DNA from: Bacteroidota bacterium
GTDB taxonomy: Bacteria; Bacteroidota; Bacteroidia; Bacteroidales; Cfx3-03
Reading direction: 5' to 3'
Assembly: GCA_013390605.1 (NCBI GenBank)
Contig: JACAUB010000001.1
Location: 2,844,233-2,908,232 of the forward strand
Length of the DNA: 64,000 nt
The notes beneath the pieces are model-generated. The model did no database searches, was not told the origin of the DNA, and was given only the letters and a program-made list of their open reading frames with translations. Shown here piece by piece: positions 55,801-62,408 of this stretch. A program made the translations under genes and the position numbers. The first letter of the stretch is position 1. The number at the start of each line of letters is the position of its first letter.

Positions 55801-55856
55801 AAGCTGTAAGGTTAGTTATAAAAGCAAAAGCAATCAAACAGTTGGATGTATTTTAA
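52818..55856 (+). CDS. Secreted DUF5703-type protein related to GH95-like (alpha/alpha)6 enzymes
   Basis: A 1,012-residue protein with signal peptide (LLLLCFLFSVKLLAQ). Its opening YNVIWNSPSEDSFGSMPLGN with GDIGVNVWV is the GH95-like beta-sandwich signature assigned to DUF5703. The central helical barrel contains RYALERFCEAAASRGVVPPL, YNGSIFTMDMP, DWAYLSFMWQNTRHPYWAMN, EASWWNNVGVFNWGNIP and TSLDGTVDDQGTETGGWQSS, rich in aromatic and acidic residues expected of a sugar-binding cleft. The last 180 residues form another beta domain. No activity is established to my knowledge. It ends convergently with the LacI gene, 38 bases away. Confidence 0.8.
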   Translation: MSKRISLLLLCFLFSVKLLAQKNHDLSQYNVIWNSPSEDSFGSMPLGNGDIGVNVWVEKNGDLLFYISKVDAFDASHFLPKLGRIRLKLSPALDVEKFKQTLNLIDASVLIEAGDVKLRVWVDANHPVIRIEGKSQKPFLATIMEESLRPLVNINDTLPKKGTVGILFNDTKNRLVWCYRNLTSVWAKNFENQNTPCMVSKTKDPILLRTSGCLLQAKGFERENDSTLQQKRQSTAFDCSIKVISTQSTNLKDWLSEVSKPVKDDWAAHCAYWKSFWNRSYIEITACKKGKFNLDQCRFTQFAQGSKAYEGHKEIDATKNIFQISQRYALERFCEAAASRGVVPPLYNGSIFTMDMPTGVLGFSGPKSKPVSPDGRDWAYLSFMWQNTRHPYWAMNTRGDYETVRPGMQFVRDGLDVCRDHCLKIFGHEGAFIMEASWWNNVGVFNWGNIPTHLRYHQLATIELPAIMCEYFEHTRDHKFLNEILLPCADEFIKYYELHFPKRDIKGIMQMEGVGCVETYQGVTNPCTEIGGMKYVLTKLLSFEIEDKRRQHWKDLLKALPDVPLRKIRGLNLLAVGDKYEPGRTICESPEMYSIYPFRQVWLGKSTLLSNARQSFHVRTTSLDGTVDDQGTETGGWQSSPVQAAYLGLPREAARLLSINFNDQFIKWNDNVDPNAPFPTRPHARFPAFWECKMDGTPDNDHGANSANTLQSMLLQSDGKKIFLLPAWPEDWDVSFKLCASNNTTIECVYREGKIQSLKVSPESRRTDIFDQSTPQQRIRNLVEVALADHNYLFGLPPMLDAQPISGNATKAWISKYGQTLEGCKAGPWPNSVFKNNIVYVHILNWKEGGIMLSTIPRKLITYKSITGNVKVVQLIQGLKITGTPDSLNTIVRLEFDDSVEDIAMSLPSKGSFTLGKKCIIQSQTNGQLTAEVNFNEEKSIKRFEFTIDNPSYLRGQGRSFELQARLTDDNWKTIYQGNVFGTICSNTFNPIVAKAVRLVIKAKAIKQLDVF

Positions 55857-55894
55857 CTAGAAAGTTAATATTGTGAAGGTGTAAAATTCAATTT

Positions 55895-56908
55895 CTAGCT
55901 TTTTAATGACGATTCTCTGATGTTTAATTTTCCGTTTAAAACAATCGTCTTTGGTTCTATCTGATGTTTGGATTTTATCTGCTCAATTAATAATTGGGCA
56001 GAAGTTCGTCCAATTTCGAAAGTAGGCTGCATAACAGTGGTAAGTGGTGGATCGATAACATCAGATAATCGAGATTCAGTAAATCCTACGATTGCAACAT
56101 CTTCAGGTATCCTAAATCCATGTTTCTTTAATGCTTTAATTGCTCCAATAGCGGAGGGATCGTTTACAGCAAAAATAGCATCTGGTAAATTATTCGTTTT
56201 AATCAATTCATTTACAACACGTATTCCATCATCTATAAAGAATCCTCCTTCAATAATATATTCGGGTTTAATATCCAAATTATATTTTCGGTGAGCATCA
56301 ATGAACCCCTGTTTACGTTTTTTACATAAGTTCAGATCTTTAGGTCCTGTTAGATGAAATATTTTTTTATAGCCTTGTTGAATTAGATGTTCTGTTGCAA
56401 AGAAAGCCCATTTATAATCATCGAAAACTACTGCTGTTGCCTTTAGCTCGCTTATGGTTCTGTTGAAGAAAATAATGGGAAAATTATTATCTAATAATTC
56501 TTGAAGGTATGCAATATCCTTGGTTTCTTTTGAGAGAGAGATGATGATCCCATCGACCATTGAACTTTCAAGTGTTTTAATATTAGCAAGTTCCTGATCA
56601 GCATTTTCATTTGATTGCATAATCAATAATTGATAACCCTCTTTCGCAGTGATTTCTTGAATACCAATAATGACCTCAGGGAAAAAAGAATTGAGAAATT
56701 CAGGAACTATAACACCTATTTGGTATGAACACTGTTGTTGTAATTTTTTGGCCATAGGATTAGGATAGTAACCCATCTCTTTAGCACACTTAAGAATCTG
56801 TTCACGGGTATCTTCACGAATGTCGTATTTATCATTAAATGCCCTGGAAATGGTAGATATTGATAAGTTTAACTTTTTGGCAACATCCTTTATTGTAATG
56901 TGTTTCAT
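55895..56908 (-). CDS. LacI-family transcriptional regulator
   Basis: I chose the Met at 56908 (337 residues, normal for the family) because the helix-turn-helix must begin at the N-terminus: MKHITIKDVAKKLNLSISTI SRAFNDKYDIREDTREQI; the upstream extension to 57001 would run through the operators. The hinge YPNPMAKKLQ and periplasmic-binding-like core (IGVIVPEFLNSFFPEVIIGI, DGIIISLS, DAIFAVNDPSAIGAIKALKK, EDVAIVGFTESRLSDVIDPP, TVMQPTFEIGRTSAQLL) follow. It probably binds the CCGAAAACGTTTTCGG palindromes directly upstream and the same sites before the symporter gene, controlling itself, the SusCD pair and the symporter in response to a sugar. Confidence 0.92.
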   Translation of the reverse strand: MKHITIKDVAKKLNLSISTISRAFNDKYDIREDTREQILKCAKEMGYYPNPMAKKLQQQCSYQIGVIVPEFLNSFFPEVIIGIQEITAKEGYQLLIMQSNENADQELANIKTLESSMVDGIIISLSKETKDIAYLQELLDNNFPIIFFNRTISELKATAVVFDDYKWAFFATEHLIQQGYKKIFHLTGPKDLNLCKKRKQGFIDAHRKYNLDIKPEYIIEGGFFIDDGIRVVNELIKTNNLPDAIFAVNDPSAIGAIKALKKHGFRIPEDVAIVGFTESRLSDVIDPPLTTVMQPTFEIGRTSAQLLIEQIKSKHQIEPKTIVLNGKLNIRESSLKS

Positions 56909-56936
56909 GGCTTTATTTATCACAATAATTAGTTGA

Positions 56937-56944
56937 TAAAGATA
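56937..56944 (-). promoter_or_regulatory. Candidate -7 box for the LacI gene
   Basis: Minus strand reads TATCTTTA, one base from TAnnTTTG, 29 bases before the ATG and beside the operators, consistent with autoregulation. Confidence 0.4.
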
Positions 56945-56964
56945 TATCTTTTTTTTAAGTTTTC

Positions 56965-57021
56965 CGGTAACGATTCCGAAAACGTTTTCGGAAAATGACA
57001 ACGTTTTCGGAATCGTTACCG
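56965..57021. promoter_or_regulatory. LacI-type operator cluster (22-bp inverted repeat) before LacI and SusC
   Basis: Positions 56965-56986 are the exact reverse complement of 57000-57021. Inside the left arm and its neighbour is the perfect 16-bp palindrome CCGAAAACGTTTTCGG (56976-56991), with the central CG step typical of LacI/GalR sites; a CGGTAACGATTCCG element and its inverse lie at the outer ends. It is placed between the divergent -7 boxes. Confidence 0.85.
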
Positions 57022-57066
57022 ATGATATTATTAAGAAATAACTAACACGAATTTATAGTGTGAGAC

Positions 57067-57074
57067 TACATTTA
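57067..57074 (+). promoter_or_regulatory. Candidate -7 box before SusC
   Basis: TACATTTA, one base off TAnnTTTG. The equivalent position upstream of the symporter (62367-62374) reads TATATTTA at exactly the same distance from the operators, which supports both. Confidence 0.55.
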
Positions 57075-57394
57075 CCCTAAAATTATTAATAATTAAACCT
57101 AAATGAATATGAGAAAAATCAACACTATTGTAATTGTTAATACTTCACTTTTCATCCTTCCATATTAGATTTTCATTTTCAAATAAGCAGGGATGTGGTA
57201 TGTATTCATTATTTAATTCTGATAGTGAAGTATCTTAATCTATTTCTAGTCTTACTGACAACAAATATACTGTAAACTTCCTCGAAGCATTTGTTTTACC
57301 AACTTCTTTATAAAAGCAGTATATACTAAACACTCTTTTAGAATGCATTGAGTCTTTTAAAAGCAATAACAATGTCACAATTAAATCTTAATTT
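57075..57394 (+). other. Long untranslated leader of the second SusC gene
   Basis: About 310 bases separate the predicted transcription start from the SusC ATG. The first third is the symporter-like vestige. The rest is AT-rich with an 8-bp inverted repeat (atatactg 57265-57272, cagtatat 57317-57324). No second promoter is evident. Confidence 0.45.
57109..57215 (+). pseudogene. Decayed beginning of an SSS symporter gene, or a leader ORF
   Basis: From its ATG (57109) the frame reads MRKINTIVIVNTSLFILPY and stops at 57166. Aligned without gaps to the symporter start at 62409 (MTNIDYIVIIIFSLLILS), about 36 of 53 bases agree, and weaker similarity resumes with small indels to near 57215 (ttttc...cagg...tatg...cattatt). 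The preceding promoter also matches at the identical offset. I read this as a vestige of a duplicated symporter gene; it could also act as a short leader peptide of the SusC message. Confidence 0.55.
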
Positions 57395-60382
57395 ATGAAA
57401 CAATTATTAATCTTACTTCTGCTGTCCATAAGTATTTATGGATATAGTCAGAAAAGGGTTCTTAAAGGAACCGTAACAGGCGAAACAGGTGAGCATTTAC
57501 CTGGTGTAACTGTTTTAGTTGAAGGAACAACGATTGGTGTGATAACCAATATCGATGGAAAATATGAGATCAGTGTTCCCGCTAAAAAAAATATTCTTAT
57601 TTATTCCTTTATTGGATTTATTTCTGAGCGAGTTGACATAACAGGCAAAGATGTTTCAGATGTCAAGCTTAAAGCACAGGTTACAAGTTTAGATGAAGTA
57701 GTCGTTGTTGGATATAACACGCAAAAGAGAGTCAATTTAACAGGTTCGGTTGCATCAATAGGAGGAAAAGAACTTGCAGCAAAAACAGTAATTAGTACAT
57801 CTATGGCACTACAGGGGACTGCCGCAGGAGTAACTGTTACACAGAGTTCAGGTAAACCAGGTGGCGATAATGGAACCATTAATATCCGTGGTATTGGCAC
57901 ACTTGGAAACGCTAGTCCTCTTATATTAATTGATGGAAGTGAAGGCGATCTGAACGCTGTAAATTCAAACGATATTGAAAACATCTCCGTATTAAAAGAT
58001 GCTGCTTCTGCAGCTATATATGGTTCGCGTGCAGCCAATGGAGTTGTCTTAATCACCACCAAACGTGCACAAAAAGGTAAGACTAAAGTAGATTATCATG
58101 GATATACAGGTTGGCAACGATTTACAGGATTACCTGAATATGTAGGTGGCTACGATTATATGGTAGCAGACAACCAGGCATTGGTAAATGCAGGGAAAAC
58201 TGCAATTTGGTCACAAGCCTATATTGATGCATATAAAACAAAAAGCGGTTTATATTCATACGATTACCCTGATGTTAACTACCAGAAACTTCTATATACT
58301 GGTTCGGGACTGCAACAATACCATAATGTAAATATTTCAGGCGGTACTGATAAACTAAGTTCAATGCTTTCATTGGCATATATGGATCAAGAAGGAGAAG
58401 TTGCAGGGTTTAATTACAAACGTTATACTGTTCGTATAAATAATGATTACAAGGTTTCAGATAAGCTTCAATTCAAATTTGACTTGAACGGACGTTATGC
58501 CCCAACACATGAACCTTATGGAGGAGAATCCAATATCATTGGAGCAGTGGAGCGACTACCATCACTCTTAGGTGTTTATTTACCTGATGGAACTTATTCT
58601 ACCAACTTTATGAACTATCCAAATGCCGCTGCTTATAAAGATGCTGGAAGAAATTTGACCGATGTATACAGCATTTCAGGAAGAATTGCAATGAATACAC
58701 AACCCATTAAAGGTATGGATATCGAATTAGCCTACATGCCTAATTTTAATTATACGTATACTAATAACCTCGTTATCCCAGTAGCTCTTTATAACCCCAC
58801 TTCTACCACTCCAGCATTGATGAATCCTTCGCTTTCAACTTTGAACGAGAACTACTCTATGAACAGGACACATAACCTGCATGGTTTGGTTACTTATAAA
58901 AAGTCTATTGGTGATCACAACCTAAGCATACTAGGAGGATATGAGCAGATATCATATAGGACAAATTATTTCAGTGCATATCGCGAAAACTTTCCTTTTA
59001 TTAATTACCCGGTAATGAACAATGGTTCTGTTATCAATATGAGTAATGGTGGAACTGCAAGTGAATGGGCTTTGAGATCATACTTTGGCAGATTTAACTA
59101 CGATTTCAAAAACAAATATTTAATTGAAGCTAATGCTCGTTATGATGGATCATCACGATTTTCAGATGGTCATAAATATGGTTTCTTCCCCTCATTCTCT
59201 GCTGGTTGGAGAATTTCAGAAGAGTCATTTATGAAACCAATTGCATGGATAAGTAACTTGAAATTAAGAGGATCATGGGGACAACTAGGAAACCAGAACA
59301 TTGGAACTTATCCCTTTGCCTCCGTGGTAAACCTTGGACAGAACTATACATTTAATAATACGGCTGTAAACGGAGCTGCGTTAACAGCTATGGCTAATTC
59401 AGATATCACATGGGAAACATCTACCACTTCAAATGTCGGAGTCGATTTTGGCATCATGAACAAATTAACTGGTACGTTCGAGTATTATATTAGAAACACA
59501 GATAATATTCTTTTACAATTACCGGTACCTTCAACGATTGGATTGACTGCACCTTACCAAAATGCAGGTAAGGTACAGAATAAAGGATGGGATTTTAGTT
59601 TGAATTACAATAATCAGGATCACGAATTTAAATATTCGATAGGAGTTTCACTTTCTGATGTTAAAAATAAAGTTACAGATCTAAAAGGATCAGGTCCGTA
59701 TATCGGTAGTTACACTATTACCCGTGAAGGAGATCCAATTGGGGCACTTTACATGTACAAATCTGACGGTCTTTTTCAATCACAAGCAGAGATTACCAGC
59801 CACGCCACTCAGATAGGCACTTTAGCTCCTGGCGATATCCGTTATGTTGACATCAATAAGGATGGTAAAATCGATGCCAATGACCGAGTAGTTGTAGGAA
59901 GTAATATCCCGAGATATAGTTATGGATTTAATTTTGACGCAAAATACAAAGGATTTGATTTCAATATATTCATCCAGGGTGTTGGTAAACGGCAGACCTA
60001 TTATGATGGGTATAATGGTTGGGCATTCTGGAACTTCTGTAATATTCAGAAATATCAATTGGATGCATGGACACCTACAAATACAACTGCAAAAATGCCA
60101 CGCCTGATAGATGGATCAAGTGGAAACAATTTTACACCATCAGACTATTGGGTTCACAATGCAGCTTACTGGCGTATCAAAAATCTTCAAATAGGATATA
60201 CAATTCCTACTAAACTTTCAAAAATGGTTAAACTGGAAAAAATACGTGTATATGTTTCAGGTAACAATATTTACACTTATGATCATCTACCAAAAGGATG
60301 GGACCCTGAACAGCCAATGGGTAATACTAATAGCTATCCAATCTCTGCAACCTATGTTTTTGGAATTGATTTAACATTCTAG
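57395..60382 (+). CDS. SusC-like TonB-dependent transporter
   Basis: A 995-residue outer-membrane importer without an STN domain, so it is not of the sigma/FecR-signalling kind. Signal peptide LLILLLLSISIYGYSQ, carboxypeptidase-regulatory-like domain (about 22-98: LKGTVTGETGEHLPGVTVLV), the SusC box DEVVVVGYNTQKRVNLTGSV, plug motifs NIRGIGTLGNASPLILIDG and GSRAANGVVLITTKRA, then the barrel with the typical late motifs RWDGSSRF-like NARYDGSSRFSDGHKYGFFP and YVFGIDLTF at the end. SusD follows 25 bases downstream. Control is most likely by the LacI-type protein through the operators at 56965-57021. Confidence 0.95.
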   Translation: MKQLLILLLLSISIYGYSQKRVLKGTVTGETGEHLPGVTVLVEGTTIGVITNIDGKYEISVPAKKNILIYSFIGFISERVDITGKDVSDVKLKAQVTSLDEVVVVGYNTQKRVNLTGSVASIGGKELAAKTVISTSMALQGTAAGVTVTQSSGKPGGDNGTINIRGIGTLGNASPLILIDGSEGDLNAVNSNDIENISVLKDAASAAIYGSRAANGVVLITTKRAQKGKTKVDYHGYTGWQRFTGLPEYVGGYDYMVADNQALVNAGKTAIWSQAYIDAYKTKSGLYSYDYPDVNYQKLLYTGSGLQQYHNVNISGGTDKLSSMLSLAYMDQEGEVAGFNYKRYTVRINNDYKVSDKLQFKFDLNGRYAPTHEPYGGESNIIGAVERLPSLLGVYLPDGTYSTNFMNYPNAAAYKDAGRNLTDVYSISGRIAMNTQPIKGMDIELAYMPNFNYTYTNNLVIPVALYNPTSTTPALMNPSLSTLNENYSMNRTHNLHGLVTYKKSIGDHNLSILGGYEQISYRTNYFSAYRENFPFINYPVMNNGSVINMSNGGTASEWALRSYFGRFNYDFKNKYLIEANARYDGSSRFSDGHKYGFFPSFSAGWRISEESFMKPIAWISNLKLRGSWGQLGNQNIGTYPFASVVNLGQNYTFNNTAVNGAALTAMANSDITWETSTTSNVGVDFGIMNKLTGTFEYYIRNTDNILLQLPVPSTIGLTAPYQNAGKVQNKGWDFSLNYNNQDHEFKYSIGVSLSDVKNKVTDLKGSGPYIGSYTITREGDPIGALYMYKSDGLFQSQAEITSHATQIGTLAPGDIRYVDINKDGKIDANDRVVVGSNIPRYSYGFNFDAKYKGFDFNIFIQGVGKRQTYYDGYNGWAFWNFCNIQKYQLDAWTPTNTTAKMPRLIDGSSGNNFTPSDYWVHNAAYWRIKNLQIGYTIPTKLSKMVKLEKIRVYVSGNNIYTYDHLPKGWDPEQPMGNTNSYPISATYVFGIDLTF

Positions 60383-60407
60383 TAGTAACTTTAAACAAGA
60401 TAATATT

Positions 60408-62072
60408 ATGAAAATCAATAAAATCATTTTTATAGCATTGATGGTCATATTGGCCTCATGCCAAAACCTTCTGGAGAAATATCCACTGGATGCTCCATCC
60501 AGTGCCACTTTCCCAAAATCGAAGGATGAATTGACCTATGCCATAAATGGGGTATATAACTCGTTAAATTATAATCCAGGTTCATATGCACAAGCCGAAT
60601 TATATTGGGATGCAGCCTCTGATTTAGTCTATAGTCGTGGTGGATACGCCATCTCCGATGATATTGTTTTGGGAAGTAGCACTCCAAATACAGGAATGTA
60701 CTCAGGAGCATGGACAAAGTATTATCAGTCGATACAACGATCTAATTTCATTCTTAGCAATATGGATGCTGCCCGTAAAACAATTGATGCAGCCTATTGC
60801 GATAGAATTGAAGGTGAAGCAAAATTTTTGAGAGCTTGGAATTATATGTACCTTACTGAATTATTTGGGGATGTTCCTTTAATTACTACGATGCAAACAC
60901 TTGCAGACACAAAAGTAGTAAGAACCCCAAAAGCTGACGTTGTAACACTGATGTTGAACGATCTTGATTTTGCTGCTTCAAAGTTGCCAAAAAGTTATTC
61001 AGGTGCAGATCTTGGTCGTGTAACACAAGGTGCTGCATTAGCATTAAAAGCACGTGTAGCTCTCTACAATAAAAAGTATGATATTGCTGCTACTGCTGCC
61101 ACCTCAGTAATGGGATTGGGTGTCTATGCATTGGGAACTAATTATGGTGATCAGTTTCAGCTGGCTGGAGCTACAAGTGCTGAAAGCATTTTCCAATTGA
61201 ACTATTCTTTAACTGTTACTAAGAATATGAGTCAGATTATTTTCAATTCACGTTATGGACAGGGCTGGAGTATTCTTTGTCCTTCACAATGGCTGGTAGA
61301 TTCTTATCTATGTACAGATGGAAAACCTATTGATCAATCACCCTTATATAATCAGGCAAGACCCTATGAGAATCGCGATCCTCGATTAAAAATGACTATA
61401 CTCGTTCCAGGAACATGGTTTGGCGGTGTTCTATTTGAAACGCATCCTGACAGTTTAACAACTTTCAAAAATACAGGAGGCGTTTTATCAAGAATTGGCA
61501 ATCAGGAAGTAACCAATGCTTATGCAACCTTCACTGGTTATCTGTTCCGCAAAAACTGTGATGAAAGCGTTTTCAGTAATCCAAATAATGGAAGTATAAT
61601 GCCACTTAAGTTGATTCGTTATGCTGAAGTATTACTTACATATGTGGAAGCAAAAATAGAGTTAAATCAGATTGATCAGTCTGTTTATGATGCCATAAAT
61701 TTAATCCGTCGACGTGTTAAAATGCCTGACGTTCCTACTGGAATGACACAAGATCAATTCAGACAAGTTCTACGTCAGGAACGTAAAATTGAGATGGCTG
61801 GTGAAGGGCTTCGCCTCTTCGATATCCGTCGCTGGAAGATCGCTCAATATGTTTTAGAAGGCAACCTACCCGGACGTAAGAATAAGGCATATTGGTATAA
61901 TCCAGGTGTTCCAACCATAAATCAATATGGACATCCTGTTTATTCAAACCAAGCTACTGTATTCAAAACAATCCAGGCCAGACATTTTGATACAACGAAA
62001 GATTACTTGTGGGCTGTTCCGCAAAAAGAACGCGATATCAATAAGAATATGACACAAAATCCCGGTTATTAA
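60408..62072 (+). CDS. SusD-like surface glycan-binding lipoprotein
   Basis: A 554-residue lipoprotein (lipobox ILASC, Cys18). SusD features: YPLDAPSSATFPKSKDELTY, INGVYNSLNYNPGSY, WTKYYQSIQRSNFILSNMDA, EGEAKFLRAWNYMYLTELFG with DVPLIT, LNDLDFAASKLPKSYSG, QGAALALKARVALYNKKYDI, and the closing RQERKIEMAGEGLRLFDIRR and DYLWAVPQKERDINKNMTQN. It pairs with the preceding SusC and ends in a terminator, so SusCD form a two-gene unit. Confidence 0.95.
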   Translation: MKINKIIFIALMVILASCQNLLEKYPLDAPSSATFPKSKDELTYAINGVYNSLNYNPGSYAQAELYWDAASDLVYSRGGYAISDDIVLGSSTPNTGMYSGAWTKYYQSIQRSNFILSNMDAARKTIDAAYCDRIEGEAKFLRAWNYMYLTELFGDVPLITTMQTLADTKVVRTPKADVVTLMLNDLDFAASKLPKSYSGADLGRVTQGAALALKARVALYNKKYDIAATAATSVMGLGVYALGTNYGDQFQLAGATSAESIFQLNYSLTVTKNMSQIIFNSRYGQGWSILCPSQWLVDSYLCTDGKPIDQSPLYNQARPYENRDPRLKMTILVPGTWFGGVLFETHPDSLTTFKNTGGVLSRIGNQEVTNAYATFTGYLFRKNCDESVFSNPNNGSIMPLKLIRYAEVLLTYVEAKIELNQIDQSVYDAINLIRRRVKMPDVPTGMTQDQFRQVLRQERKIEMAGEGLRLFDIRRWKIAQYVLEGNLPGRKNKAYWYNPGVPTINQYGHPVYSNQATVFKTIQARHFDTTKDYLWAVPQKERDINKNMTQNPGY

Positions 62073-62118
62073 AGTTCCGAATTAAAACAAGCTTCTGAAT
62101 TAATAAATGATCATACCA

Positions 62119-62145
62119 AAAGGCTGGTTCTTGTAACCAGCCTTT
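62119..62145 (+). terminator. Rho-independent terminator after SusD
   Basis: aaaggctggtt (62119-62129) pairs perfectly with aaccagccttt (62135-62145) around a 5-base loop, followed by the T-rich cctttat. Confidence 0.85.
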
Positions 62146-62275
62146 CCTTTATAAGCTATAACTGTCAAATACCATTCTAGTTTATTTATCTATTCGTCAA
62201 CCTATTTGCATATAGAATATGAAAACAGATTAATTCTTTTACAATTATCCTAAAACATATTTTATCTTCTTCTTT

Positions 62276-62321
62276 CCGAAAACGTTTTCGGTAAAAAATA
62301 ACGTTTTCGGTATCGTTTCCG
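62276..62321. promoter_or_regulatory. LacI-type operator cluster before the symporter gene
   Basis: The perfect palindrome CCGAAAACGTTTTCGG at 62276-62291, then AACGTTTTCGG (62300-62310) and CGGTATCGTTTCCG (62308-62321). All elements match those upstream of SusC (56976-57021) with a constant offset of 5,300 bases; the outer left element of the first cluster is missing here. A LacI-family protein encoded at 55895-56908 is the likely binder. Confidence 0.8.
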
Positions 62322-62366
62322 ATGAAAAAGTTAAGAAATAATTAACAACCACTTTGCTAGTAAGCC

Positions 62367-62374
62367 TATATTTA
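62367..62374 (+). promoter_or_regulatory. Candidate -7 box before the symporter gene
   Basis: TATATTTA, one base off TAnnTTTG, 35 bases before the ATG and in the same register as the box before SusC. Confidence 0.5.
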
Positions 62375-62408
62375 CTTCAGCATTATAAATACCTAATTTT
62401 AATTAAAC

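Larger units (their letters stand above)
62073..62408. other. 336-base gap between SusD and the symporter gene
   Basis: Contains the SusD terminator, the second operator cluster and the second -7 box. The remainder (about 62150-62270) is AT-rich and shows nothing specific. Confidence 0.6.

Noticed and set aside
56909..57001. N-terminal extension of the LacI-type protein
   Set aside because: It would translate through the operators and promoter and displace the helix-turn-helix from the N-terminus.
57601..58062. 153-codon frame on the minus strand
   Set aside because: Opposite the SusC regulatory and plug domains; the hydrophobic composition comes from the complementary codons.
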